DNA of 64,000 nucleotides, taken from contig OY856188.1 in NCBI GenBank assembly GCA_963693315.1, positions 189,456,897-189,520,896 of the forward strand, in the 5' to 3' direction. Every line of letters begins with the position of its first letter. The stretch's first letter is position 1. Positions 44,770-57,059 of the stretch are shown here, piece by piece. The DNA comes from Diogma glabrata. Lineage: Eukaryota > Arthropoda > Insecta > Diptera > Cylindrotomidae. The notes beneath the pieces are model-generated. The model did not search any database. It was given only the letters and a program-made list of their open reading frames with translations, and had not been told where the DNA came from. The position numbers and the translations under genes are program-made.

Positions 44770-46504
44770 CACCGAAAGAAAAAATCTTGTTTGATTCAAA
44801 CTAGGGTTTCTCATTTCCCGTAGAAATTCAAATCCCGGGAAGCCGGGACAAAAAATATTAAATTCCCGGGATCCCGGGAAATCCCGGGAAACACTCAAAA
44901 GCTAGATTTTTCTAACTGGGTGGTAGAAAAATGTATAAAATTAAAACAGCACAAAAAATGCGCTATTGATTTTTAAATTTCCATTATTTTTAATTAAAAA
45001 AACTTCAAAAATTAAATAAAAACAAAACAAAAATAAATTCATAATACTAATATTTAATATTCAAAAAAACCATACAAAAAAACCATGATACCATATGTGT
45101 CAAAAAAAACATTTTCCTAATTTTGAACGAAATTAATTACTACAGAGGGAAAAGAATTAAAAACTACTCAATTTTCGAGTGAGAAAACTTTTAATATCTT
45201 TGAAAAAAGTACAAAAAAATGTTAATAAAAATTAGCGGGATACCCGGGATCCCGGGGTAAAATCCCGGGAAAACGGGATGAAAATTTACCCCCGGGATCC
45301 CGGGAAAACGGGATCCCGGGATCCCGTTTGAGAAACCCTAATTCAAACATGTTGCATTGTTAATCGAAAATTAAGTGAAAATTGGGGAACTAAATACGTT
45401 TGTGATTGAATCAACCAACGCTCCGTCTTTAAATTAACAATTTAACCGTTGTTGATATATTTTTTTATAAGTATCACAAACATATTTGATTTAACCATGT
45501 TTGTAGTTGAGTCAATTATGATTTAATTTTCAATTGACTACAAACGTGGTAAATTAAAAATTAGACTAAAAATAGTGATATTGAATACGTTTGTGATAGA
45601 ATCAAGCAATACGCCGTATTAAATCTTTTGGTTTGGTACATCTTTGTTATGTTTTTACTGCTATCGATGTTTGTATGGGTTCGTTTTTTTCGTAAATATA
45701 ATATTTGAAATTTTTTATATTAGAAGTATGTATTTCGCATCAATCCCGACAAACATTTTTATGCATAAAGCTAGCGTTCGTATATTTACGTTCTAAATAG
45801 GAAATGTATGAGTGTGATTTTGTTTGTAAAGGATGCGTCCATTTTTTCGCCATTTTTTTAATGATACAATTTAAAAGACCAAAATTCAGATATCAAAAAA
45901 TTTAAATATTTGAATTATGTGTAGAAAATTCTACTAATTTTCCATAATGGACATGATAAATGGACATGAAACAAGACAAATAAAACATATTAAAAAAATA
46001 TAATAATTTTTTTAAATCACCAAAATTAATTATAGAAAGGGCCTGTTTCATTAACGATATTTTTGTTATAACATTAACTGAAAAATTTCTTTTGCACATA
46101 ATTTTATATGCAAATAATATGAAAATTATTTAAATCAATTAAACACATCTAAATTATTTCCTAAAGTAAAATGTTAAATAAAACCAGCCATGTTAAAATA
46201 TATAAAAACTTTTTATTTTTCTATTCTTTTGTTTATTACTTTTCTTTATTTTGTTTATTAGATTCTTTTCTCCTAGTTTTTTATTTTAACAAACACAATA
46301 ATTTTCAAATAAAAACATGAACAAATTGAACTGAAAAATATGAACAAGAAAAATTGATCACGCCGTGGTTGATTTAAATAATGAAAATTGTTACGTTTTT
46401 AAAAATAAATTGACAATGCTACATTGGTTAAAATAAACACGTTCGTATTAGACGCCAAATAAACAAGCTTTGTAGTTGATTCTACCAACGTTTTTTTTTC
46501 GGTG
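44770..46504. mobile_element. Possible TIR element with CACCGAAA ends
   Basis: The left end CACCGAAAGAAAAAA is inverted at the right end (ttttttttcggtg at 46492-46504). Sequence like 'gattgaatcaaccaacg' occurs at both ends and in the interior (about 45405 and 45590). Only a 2-base TT flank is shared and no ORF was found. It contains the hAT MITE at 44802-45340, which must be younger. Boundaries are tentative. Confidence 0.4.
44802..45340. mobile_element. 539-bp hAT-type MITE rich in CCCGGG
   Basis: Termini TAGGGTTTCTCA are inverted at both ends and a perfect 8-bp duplication ATTCAAAC flanks the element (44794-44801, 45341-45348). Subterminal regions consist of repeated 'atcccggga' palindromes, very unlike the AT-rich interior and flanks. 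There is no ORF. The TAGGG start is shared with the autonomous-looking hAT at 49287, but the rest of the ends differ, so a different mobiliser is likely. Confidence 0.88.
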
Positions 46505-48250
46505 TTGTAAAATTATATATAAAAATGTAAATATTTAATAAAATCATCATAATGTAAAAAAAAAAAATATTAAATTTAGCCAAACATTCCTTGAATTATT
46601 CACGATGCATTTCAGATGACCTCTTCCACGTTTACACGTAAAGGTTTCATATCCACTCAACAACAGCTATATATATTTCCGCCCCACACGCTTTAATCAC
46701 TACTTTATTCAACCAGCTTTACTCCTACCCTTTTCTTCGTATAAAAGCTCGGCCTCAATTTTTCAATTTTCTTTCCAAAATTTTCAAAAAAAATACTTCA
46801 AGTCTAAAGGTTGAGACCCTAGGGCTGTTGAAATTAAAACAAACGCAAAAGGCAATGCTTTTATCGTTTTTGAGTTTATGTTATTGAAATTTATCTAAAC
46901 TTTTAAGCTAACTTTTGAACTATAGCCTCAGAAATTTTCAGCTATCTAACTCAAGTAGTTTCAATTTTATAAGCGTTATAATGAACCTATGCAAGAAATA
47001 TTTAGCCATTTAATACCATAGAAAAATTACCAAAATCTCTTTTGTTTGTATTTTTTTTTACTAAGTAACCGTTTGAAAAAAGATTAAATAAGAACAAAAA
47101 AAATAGTGTGTGTACCAGAGTACGTACCAGAGGAGTGAAACTTCTTTATGACATATCATTTTTCTACTATTTACAACATCTCTCAATAATCTGAAATTAA
47201 TTTGGAAAATATTTTCACAATTAACATTTTCAGATTAAACTTTATGAATGTTTCTGCTTCTTTAAATTTTGCCCACGGTAAAAGATTACATTGTAAAGTA
47301 ATTATATTTAAATTCAACTCATACCACAAAACCTAACCTACTACTAATTTAACCATCAACATAATTTTTTTTGTTTATGTTTAAAGCCGCTTTAAGTCCT
47401 TCCCAATATAAAAACTTTAAAATCTTTTCCTTTTATTTTATTTTAAAAATTAATTCTGATAAGATATTTCTTACCAACCAACAAAATCAAAATAAAATTA
47501 AAATTTATAAATAGAAAATAAAGCTTAAAAGCCTTAAGCCTTAAGCTCTTTCAAAATATTGATTGCCTTAACAAAAAAACATAAAATTAGCAAAACAAAA
47601 TTAAAATCTATAAACACATCCAACTCATATAACATTTAGTACGAGACTGAATACGTGAATAAAAAAAAATCCTTTTTTTAATTTTCTTATTTATAACAAA
47701 AAAATATAAAAATAAAATTACCTAAACAAAATTAAAATCTATAAACACATCCAACCCTATATAACATTTAGTACGAGACAGAATAAGTGTATAAGAAATA
47801 TAAAAATATAATAACAAATGAATGACTTGACATTTATATGTGTGATCATAATCGAATTGTATCGTATATTTGCCGAATATTATATTCGTGTTTTTACCAA
47901 AAAATCGTGATGATTTTTTTTTATACTGCTAAAAATTTCTATCATACGCCGATAGAGAAGTTTTACTTCAAAAATACAACAACAAAGATGATTTTGAAAT
48001 AAAATTGTTTGATAATGTTTGATTATAAATTATGTGTGATGGTATAATTGTAGTTGTGACGTAGTTCATTTGATCTTTGGTGGATTTAATATGTTATTAA
48101 AAGTAGTTTAAACCAACTTAAATAAAACTGTTCCGAAATTGTATTGATGAAGTTAGTTCGGATAATGTATTTAATTTGGTTCGATAATTTTTTTGAATTA
48201 TTCTGTTTCTACTTAAATTTTTTATTTAAACTAATCTGACTTATCTAATT
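46505..48250. other. AT-rich spacer with a TATA-like stretch and a local direct repeat
   Basis: 'tataaaagctcggcc' at about 46741 resembles a core promoter but no ORF follows. A direct repeat 'aaattaaaatctataaacacatccaa' occurs near 47601 and 47730. Confidence 0.3.
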
Positions 48251-48255
48251 TTATT

Positions 48256-48316
48256 TGCACACAAAACCGTCTGACCCCGAAATCTACCTATTTCTAGCGG
48301 ATATTCCTGCCGCTGG
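48256..48316 (-). repeat. Dispersed ~60-bp repeat, inverted copy
   Basis: The reverse complement of this segment matches 54503-54562: shared blocks 'atatccgctagaaat' and 'gtagatttcg' and 'ttttgtgtgc'. The two copies face each other 6.2 kb apart. Confidence 0.7.
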
Positions 48317-48319
48317 GAT

Positions 48320-49278
48320 TTTGTTTTATTTCAGCTAGTGAGTTTTGATTTAAGCCGTCGATATGAAAAATGTATATAGAAAATTTAGTTATAAAAATCT
48401 TTACTCTAAAAATGATCTTTAGGGCAGATAAATAATGTTTCAGAATTCAGTTTCTTCCATATTGATAGCGGTTTACTAAGAGGAAAATCTTTTAAATTTA
48501 TTTATAACGTTTAAAATTACTCTTAATTTTTAATGTTATAACTTATAATTGTATGGTAATAAAAATGTTTTAGTGAAATGAATTTTTAATGTTAATAAAT
48601 AAATAACGATTTATGGCGATCAAAATATTTTAGTAAAAGATTAGTTTTAGACGTTATTCACTGTATGTGATAGATGTTTTTAGTAAAAGTAATTTTAAGC
48701 ATTTTATTGTATGGTTATAAAAATGTTTAAGTGAAATTAATTTTAACCGTTATTCAATATAATGTTTCCAATTATGTTTCCAATAATATGTTTCCATAAT
48801 TATTTTAGTAATTAAAATAATTAATGTACATATTATATTACTTAATTACTATAATACTTTTAGCATGATAATATTAAATAACGGTTAAAATAATTTCATT
48901 TGTCGCCATACGATAAATAACACATAAAATTACATTTGCGAAAAAAAATTTTATCTCCAAACGATTAACAACGGTCAAATGATTTTGAAGCAAACGCGTT
49001 CTAAAATATTGATGTTGCTTTTCTAATATCTTAATATTTTGAGAAATAATAATTATATATATTTTAGAAATATTAAAAATTCACTAAAACTAAACACTTT
49101 TCATTAAAATTCCAAAATTTCCAACGTGAATTCATGCGTCACAAAAATGGCTGAAAATTTTTGTAAAAATGTTATTATAATATTGTAATAAAACAATAGA
49201 AAAAATATTACGCTTTAATAACACAACACTATCACTTATATTTAATTGTTTATTTTTGATTTATTTTATATTATTATT
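48320..49278. other. AT-rich spacer, no gene seen
   Basis: Contains several repeats of 'aaaatgtttta.tgaaat' type sequence around 48560-48760 but no coding signal. Confidence 0.35.
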
Positions 49279-49286
49279 GTAATCAC

Positions 49287-51747
49287 TAGGGCTGTGATTT
49301 TTAGGCCTGAAAAATTAGAATTTAGGCGCCTAAAATATCCTCTAACAAATTAAAAAAAGGTCGTAAAAAAAGGTTTTCAAACCTACATTTTTTAAATAAA
49401 AAAAGCTACATAAACGTTGCATCTTAATTTAAATTGCTTTTATTTCATCATACGAGTATTTCGATACATCAACATTTCTTTTTAAACTAAACAAAATATA
49501 GAAAACAAATAAATAAAAATATTAAAAAATAAATAATAAATCCTGCTTATTCACTTTTATTGCGGTTACTAACAAAAATTTCATAGGTTATCTAATTTTT
49601 TAAATTAATTAAAGCATAGGTTACTTTTAGGAATTTAAGGCTTCATTACAATAAATAATGAAGTGATGTTGTAAATTTTCAAAAGTGAAACTCTGTCGGT
49701 TGGCGCGTAATAAATTTTTGTACATTGAAAATGTCCGTTCAATGTCCACAGATGTAATTGGGGCATACTTAAATGCCAATACTTCCACATTTGTATAGCT
49801 GTGGTGATGAGTTGAATCCACATTACCGCTTAAAATATTTGAAATCAATTGAAGGATTTTAAAGTTATTGTTTTTTTGTATTACATCGGCTATTTTTGAT
49901 TTTATTTGATTACCAGTCGGACCTTTTACCGTTTCGATTTTTCTTAAGGCTTGTTCCACAATGCCAATTTGAGAAATTAGAGGTAATCCCGCCGTCTCTA
50001 GTTTAGCAATTGAAGAACTCAAAAAGCCGTAATTAGATGAGATAAAAATTAAATCATTTTTTAGTGTCGTTTTTGACCTAGCAAACAAATCCTTAATAGT
50101 TTCAAGAGCTGCAGAGTCGTCGTCTATTAGTTTCAATAAAACATTTTCTATTTTTTCAAAATTTGTGGCGTAGTATTCCACAGCTTCAATCCAAGTACCC
50201 CATCTTGTGATTACTGGCTTCGGCGGAAGTGCCAACCCCGGTTCAATTTCTTTAAAAATTTGGACTCTCGATGGAGCTTTTAGAAATATTTTTTTCACCG
50301 ACGCAATCATCTTGTCAACATTTGGGTATAAAGATCTTATTTTTTCAGCAACCCGATGAATTCCATGTGCCAAGCATGTAACATGCAAAATTTTTGGGTA
50401 GAAAATTTTAATTGCAGAAGCCGCTTTGACCATATAAGGAGCCGCATCAGATAAAAATAGTAAAATGTGGTCACGGTTGAACTCATCGCCCAAAAGTTTT
50501 ACCGAATCGTCGAATAGCCTAGCTATAGTTGAACCGTTGGCTTTATCTAAAACTGCAACGTTTAACAGATACCTTTTTCGACTTTTCAGCTCATCCGGAT
50601 TTAATATGCCTACCACAACATTAGCCACGTATCTTCCTGTAACATCGGTGGTTTCGTATATTGACAGCCACACATATTCGTTTCGTATTATACTTTTTAT
50701 GTTCAACATGGTTTCGCCGTATAGAAGTTTTATGTAATTTTTTCTCAATGTAGTTTGATCTGGAACTTTGAAGTTTGTATATTTGTGAATAAATTCAGCA
50801 AAATGGGAATTTGCTAATTTATTAAGTGGTATATCGGAAGAAACTAGCATTTTGCATAGGTTTATGCAAAAATGTTTGTACGTTAGATTTGGATTAATCG
50901 CATCTGATATAAATGTTTGATTTGAACTGCCGTCACTGTTTCTTGCATTTTCCTTGTGTTTAGTGGAAGTTAGATGTTGCACCAATTGAGATTTTTTATC
51001 TGCAACGATTGTTACATTACAAAATTTGCAATATAATACTTGTCCGTCAGTTTTGAACACATTGTACTCTTTTACAAAACCCTCTAAGCGACTTCTATTT
51101 GAAATTTTGACTTTCGGCATAATTTCATCTGAAATTATAATTAATCGTACAACACAAGGGTTTTTTACCAAAATAAAACACATACTTACACGAATAATTT
51201 ATCGGCGAAGTATAATTTAAATTTATTTGCTTTTATTAATACACATGAGAAGTATTTAAATAGTTGAGTTCGTAAAATAAACCAGAAAATAAATTTCTTT
51301 TAGGCAATAACACCATACACCACATCGGAAACGAAATGAAGAAAAAACACATAATCTCAAATTTCATGTCATGGCGGCTAACCAAAAAAACAAAACAAAA
51401 ATTGAAATAGTATTGCCACTAATGTGAAAATTTCCTTTTAATTTTTTATATTCATTTTGAAGGGAATTTCAAATTTAAAACCTTCTATTTGCCATTCAAA
51501 ACCCAAAATTTAGGCAAAATATTCGCTAAAATGCTAAGTTAAATCTTGAAACTGGAAAAAAAGGTTGAAATAAGGTGGAAAAGTTTGAATAAGAAAAAAA
51601 GGTGCGAAACCACGAAAAAGGTAAAAAAAGGTGCCAACAAACCGATGCCAAATGAAAGGAAATTTTATGAAACAAGTTGCTATGTTATCCAAATTCACCA
51701 ACCTAGTTCCTCCGCGGAAAGGTTTTAACCTGAAAATCATAGCCCTA
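49287..51747 (-). mobile_element. hAT DNA transposon, apparently complete
   Basis: The left terminus TAGGGCTGTGATTTTTAGG is matched in inverse at the right end by TAGGGCTATGATTTTCAGG (two differences in the first 19 bases). A perfect 8-bp target duplication GTAATCAC flanks the element (49279-49286 and 51748-51755). The 2461-bp element contains one uninterrupted transposase ORF on the minus strand. Subterminal regions hold repeated 'aaaaaaggt' motifs that could be transposase binding sites. Perfect target duplication and open frame both indicate a young copy. Confidence 0.95.
49627..51120 (-). CDS. hAT transposase with BED/CGGBP1-like zinc finger
   Basis: 497 codons counted from the Met at 51120 (MPKVKISNRS). 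An upstream in-frame Met at 51183 would add 21 hydrophobic residues and is less likely. A zinc finger lies near residues 30-56 (LYCKFCNVTIV..HLTSTKH, Cys-X2-Cys and His-X5-His), like the CGGBP1 type. Candidate catalytic Asp residues are in YETTDVTGR (about 159) and LFLSDAAPYM (about 225). A Cys-X2-His signature follows (VTCLAHG). Then come the TRWGTW motif (about 306) and the catalytic Glu in SVDIERTFS (about 461) inside the C-terminal dimerisation region. The order matches hAT transposases, and length is at the short end of the family range. It would cut and paste its own element in the nucleus. No stop or frameshift is visible. Confidence 0.9.
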   Translation of the reverse strand: MPKVKISNRSRLEGFVKEYNVFKTDGQVLYCKFCNVTIVADKKSQLVQHLTSTKHKENARNSDGSSNQTFISDAINPNLTYKHFCINLCKMLVSSDIPLNKLANSHFAEFIHKYTNFKVPDQTTLRKNYIKLLYGETMLNIKSIIRNEYVWLSIYETTDVTGRYVANVVVGILNPDELKSRKRYLLNVAVLDKANGSTIARLFDDSVKLLGDEFNRDHILLFLSDAAPYMVKAASAIKIFYPKILHVTCLAHGIHRVAEKIRSLYPNVDKMIASVKKIFLKAPSRVQIFKEIEPGLALPPKPVITRWGTWIEAVEYYATNFEKIENVLLKLIDDDSAALETIKDLFARSKTTLKNDLIFISSNYGFLSSSIAKLETAGLPLISQIGIVEQALRKIETVKGPTGNQIKSKIADVIQKNNNFKILQLISNILSGNVDSTHHHSYTNVEVLAFKYAPITSVDIERTFSMYKNLLRANRQSFTFENLQHHFIIYCNEALNS

Positions 51748-51755
51748 GTAATCAC

Positions 51756-53980
51756 TTTCACTTTACATTAGGTTTAGTTAAACTTTTGTATAATTAAAAA
51801 CAATTTTGATTTTCACCCACATCGCGATCGAACAATACTGAAAAAAAATGATCGACACCAAGTGAATAAAAAGGAACAGGCACACTCAAAACAAAAAAAT
51901 TTTGATTTTGTTAAAAATATTTTTATACACAATAATATCGAAATAAACGAATGTTATAGATTAATCTAAGTAATTATTTAAAATAAAATATAAATTTTCT
52001 CTAAATATTATAATAAATTTATGTATTTCTAGGAGTTAAGAGAACAGACATTTTGAACTATCCTATACTGTAACTTAAAAAAAACGTTATTAAAATTTTA
52101 CGAAGAATGGCAATAGGAGAAATTCATGAAAAAACGTGAAACATTGTAAAAAAGGGAATTCCAGTGAAAAATGACAGGTCCCCGGTTTTTATAAATGTCA
52201 GTTTTTTTCATTAAATTAAATAAATTTGATTGAATTTGAATAAAATCAAATAACGAATTATAAATTAATTATATATGATATATATTGACTACTTATTTAA
52301 TTTATTTCTTTGATATGGACATGAACTAAGCACCACATAGATAGATATGTATTTTTAGAGGTGTATTAAATGTATTGGAAATTTTGATAATTTGGGAATT
52401 TTTTTAGAATGTTCAAGTGCATTGTCTCTGTTTTATAGGGGTAGACTATCGACTTCTTCTTATTCATCTAATAAAGAACTCAAACGTAAAAACTGTAGGT
52501 CTTGGACTTTTACTAAAATTGTACTAATATATGAAAATTTGACACACGGAAAATCGTACTGTGCACCACACGAATCTTGATTAGGAATCTCTTAACCACT
52601 ACTATCTCAGCCTATCATTGCAAAGCTAACAACAACAAAAATTATAAAATAATAAAAAAAAAACACTTATCTGGTAAAACAAAGAAATTGTTGATTGTTG
52701 TCCTTCCTCAGTTTCAATACAATAAGTCCACTCAATCTCTTAGGTGGTTTAGACGTCTAACCAAAATAATAAATTTCCTTTTCATTATCAATAGTATAAA
52801 TATTCTACCATCAAATTCCTATAGCCTGGTTCATCAAATTTACCAATTATCATAAGGTTACAATACATATGATTTGATTGAGCATCCACAAAAATCCCGA
52901 TGTTTAAAACGAGCTCAGATTCACCATTGAAATTTTCACCATCCATGTAGATCTTGCAGCTAAATACTTTATTTGAACCTTGCTTCTTTATTCACTTCGT
53001 ATAAAGAGTAATTCATTTCACAATTTTCACCATGAAAAAAATAAAAAATTTAGGCTATAACAATTTTGTTCTTTATATTCTCGTTCTTCTTTGAACCATA
53101 TACATTTCTTTTTGATAAATCCAATGAAATATCTTTATAAATAACTATATTTGTATCAAACTCGCTATTTAAATTAACTTTAATCTTCTTTTAGATTTAA
53201 TTTTAACATTAATAATCATAATTGATTTATATTTTAACAATTTTCTTTTCTTTTCGTTTAAACACAACATTCGAATTTTTAACTAATGTTCCTTTTTTGA
53301 GCGCTAAATACTGAGTGATCAAATAGATCGCCATTATCTCACAATTTTTCTTTGTGGACAAAACACAAAGTCTAGCAACATTCAAGAAATAAACATTTTA
53401 TGTTCAATTTTTATTTTATGAGTGAGTTTAATTATCTGGTTATTTTCTTTTTTTATTTTAGTTGTTCGTTTGTTGAGAGAAATGAATTATTTTAAGATGT
53501 TCGAAATATTTTGAATAAATTGTCGAAGAGTTTGAAATGGGTGTTATTATTTAATGTGATAATTAGACAGACGTTACAAAACGAAGCATATTCCATCAAA
53601 ATTCAAAAGTGACAATTGATCAATTATATTATACATGTTAGAATTAATTAAATTTAATTATAATATACTCGTATTTATAATATTCTTGGTTTTATTTTAT
53701 CCCAGGGCGTGAGATGATTATGAAAAGGCTAATTTTTTTTTTGAAATAAATTCAAAATAGGAAAAACTGACTGGTCTTACTGGTTCTAGCGGGTGACCGT
53801 CGATTCTGGGAGCATTTTAAAAACCCAATAAGTCCTAAAAAAAATTAAAAGCAATTAACTTAGAATAATCTAAATACATAGTATTAATTAATCTATTATA
53901 AACAAAAATTGATAGTTGAAATTTTTTTGCGAGAAATATCTGGGAAATCGACAATTTCAAATAGAAATTTGCATGGTCGA
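51756..53980. other. AT-rich spacer, no gene supported
   Basis: Frames at 52392-52855 are short, overlapping and without motif. Nothing else was recognised. Confidence 0.35.
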
Positions 53981-53984
53981 CTAA

Positions 53985-54182
53985 TACCTCATTTGAAATG
54001 TACGGCAATAAGCTATTATAAACATCAAGCAAGTCCAAAACTTTATTTAGATTTTGGTTACCAAATCGCATTTTATGCCGAAAATTATAGAAAAATATCC
54101 CTGGCACTCGCTACCAAAACTAAAATTTAGTCATACTTGATATTTATGATAGCTTATTGCCGTACCTTTCGAATAAGATATT
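53985..54182. repeat. Small inverted repeat
   Basis: 'tgtacggcaataagctatta' near 53999 is inverted near 54170 ('tagcttattgccgtac' region), with arms of roughly 45 bases including mismatches. Function and family are unknown. Confidence 0.5.
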
Positions 54183-54502
54183 AGCTAATTTCCATATAAA
54201 ATTTCCGAGAGCTCTGTGAAGTGAGCTATCTTACGCATTAAAAATTTCCATCCTGTTAATTGTTATTTGTTGTAGATCTCTCTAGATTGTTCTAAGTAAG
54301 TAGCCTTTAATTTTTGTTTATCAAGAACTGGAGGGTTATAAAACGCTTCTAGAACCGACTCGCTAAAACCCGTTAGGCCAGTCTATTTAAAACTATAAGT
54401 GATTACAAAAATTTTTTTTTTCTATTTAATTTGCATTTAAAAATTTTTTAACGATTTAAACTTTTTTGTTAGTAAATAAGTCATATTGTAATTAAAAAGT
54501 CC

Positions 54503-54562
54503 AAGCGGCACGTATATCCGCTAGAAATGGGTAGATTTCGAGATCAGACAGTTTTGTGTGCC
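54503..54562 (+). repeat. Dispersed ~60-bp repeat, direct copy
   Basis: Partner of the inverted copy at 48256-48316, with the shared blocks described there. Confidence 0.7.
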
Positions 54563-54889
54563 AGTAGAATCTGATGTATCAGATTAGTTTAAACAAAACA
54601 AACTAATTTAAAACAGATATCGCGCAAATTTTAAAAAGAAAATTAGCTACCTACAAGCAAAATTATATCTATCCAATTTTGCAACAAACAAATATCAAAT
54701 CTACCACAGAACATGTGTGTGACAATTTATGGCACAAACCTATTCTATATCATATGTCGTGCAATTACTGCAAAATATCAAAATAGTTTATTTCTAAGAA
54801 AAAAAAATTTATTTCTTCTATTCAAATATTTTATTTTTTTGACTGTTATAAGGTTGACATTGACTGTTATAAGGTTTTTGGAAATTGTA

Positions 54890-55870
54890 GTTGGGGATTG
54901 TTGCAAACTTTTTTGTTGAAGCCAACAAGTCAAAAACCTCTAACTGCAGAGGTTTATATTTATGAGAAACGGATTAAAATGTTTCCACAGATTCTAAATT
55001 TATGAAGATTTTAAAAATATTAGTATCCAAACGGCCGTTATAACGGATTAAAAAAAACACTTTTTTTTCTAGTATAAAGCCTATAGTTCCTTAACCATGT
55101 GTCAGATTTTTCTGATTTACGAACCTGTCCAAGATATTAATAAAACACACATTTTTAAGACAGGGTTTTTTGATCTGGTTCCACAAATGCAACCGTGAGA
55201 GTGCCGTTTGATTCAAACGCATTTTGTGTTTTACAAGCTTTTTTGTTGGAGCCGCTCACTCAGAAACCTCCAACTGCAGAGGTCTTTTTTTTGAAAGAAA
55301 CTGATTAAAAAGGTTTCAAAAATTCTAAATTTATGAAGTTTTTAAAAATATTAGAATCCAAACGGCCGTTATAACGGATCTAAAAAACAGAGTTTTTTTC
55401 TAGTATAAAGCTTCCAGTTTCTTAACCATGTGTTGGATTGGGCTGATTTACGAACTTTTCAAGATATTAATAAAACGCACATTTTTAGAAAAGGTTTTTT
55501 GATCTGGCCTAATAAATGCGACCATGAGAGTGCCGGTTGTTTAAAAAAAAAATTTTTTTTTGCAAACGTTTTTGTTGGAGCCACTCACTCAGAAACCTCT
55601 AACTGCAGAGGTCTATTTTTAAAACAAATTGATAAAAAAGATTCGAAAGATTCTAAATTTGTTAAATTTTTTGAAATATTAGTATCCAAACGGCCGTTAT
55701 AACGGTTTTAAAAAATCAATTTTTTTCAGAAAAAAGCCTCTAGTTTCTTAACCACGTGTCGGATTTTGCTGATTCACGAACTTATCCAAGATATTATTAG
55801 AACACACAAGTACAGAAAGTTTTTTTGATCTACCTCAACAAATGCGACCGTGAGAGTGCCGGTCGTTTTC
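54890..55870. repeat. Three ~325-bp tandem repeat units
   Basis: Landmarks recur in order. 'tgcagaggt' is near 54945, 55276 and 55595. 'aacggccgttataacgg' (itself palindromic) is near 55031, 55363 and 55689. 'gaccgtgagagtgcc'-like sequence closes each unit near 55195, 55520 and 55850. Spacing is 319-331 bases. The array ends at the TA microsatellite. Confidence 0.9.
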
Positions 55871-55885
55871 GTTATATCTCATATC

Positions 55886-56103
<218 letters not shown>

Positions 56104-56299
56104 CCAATTCTGTTTTTACACGGTAGATACGTTCCAGGAAAAGACGTGTAAAAAAAAACCGTGCATAAAAAGACATGCAGCACATAGATAAAAAGGGGAT
56201 TGGTTCCATACCTTTTATTTCTGTAAAAAATAGGTAAAATAAAATGATTTGTACAAAAAAACTATTAAGAGTCTATATAAAAGCCAAATTAAATTTGTT

Positions 56300-57015
56300 T
56301 GTGCATGTTTGCACAGTTTATTTGATAAAAAAACAAAAACTAAATCAGAGATCAGCAACAGTGCGACAATGTTGTAGGAAATCAAGATTTGATGTTAAAT
56401 TTCGGTCGCCAACAATTCGTAAAGCATGCTTTTGAACATAATCTAAAAGAGCCTAGATCGAAATAGATGCACCACACAAGACTTGATGACAATATTCCAT
56501 ACATGGACGAAAAAGAACTTAGAACTTATAAATGTGGAGTAAATTATACGGAATGAAATATTTTTCACATCTATTTAGGATGCTATTTGTTCGTCATAGA
56601 TAGTAATGGAAGTATCATTGGGGAACTCGGTCTATGATCGGAAAACAATCAATAGCTGTGTTTTGGTGGAATTAGAATTGACTAAATTTTTTTTACCCCA
56701 ATCGGCGACTTTTTCTCGGTCCGCTCGGTCCATTTGTCGTGTTGCTGATAATTTTCAACAGGTCGTTGATATAAATTAAAAATAGAGTGGGGAATAAAAC
56801 TGAGCCTTAGAGAGCGCCAGTAATAATTAATTTAGACTCAGAAGAAAAACTATCGATGGATACCGAAATGTTTTGATCGGTGAGACAATTTTGAATATGC
56901 TTTACGTCTACATGAAGTTGGCATGCCAGATTCGATCAAATGCGTTTCAGATGTCTAATGCGATAATGTACGTTTCACCACCTCAATCAAGCATGCTGTT
57001 CCAACGACGGGATAC
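56300..57015 (-). mobile_element. Non-LTR retrotransposon relic (RT), minus strand
   Basis: On the minus strand about 57000-56890 reads NAFDRIWHANFM. About 56830-56750 reads GAL, stop, GSVLFPTLFLIYINDLL, the RT 'GxxQGSxLSP' block with a stop at the Q position. About 56515-56350 reads LFRPCMEYCHQVLCGASI then QKHALRIVGDRNLTSNLDFL, the C-terminal part. Sequence between the last two blocks is shortened. Multiple stops show it is dead. Confidence 0.75.
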
Positions 57016-57059
57016 ATAGTTCAATATAAATCGGTTGTTCATATTAGTAAGGCTTTTCG

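Noticed and set aside
46741..46760. TATA-box-like promoter
   Set aside because: 'tataaaagctcggcc' looks like a core promoter, but nothing that could be transcribed as a gene follows and the region is AT-rich, so I kept it only as a note in the spacer entry.
50465..51220. Plus-strand frames inside the hAT element
   Set aside because: Antisense shadows of the transposase.
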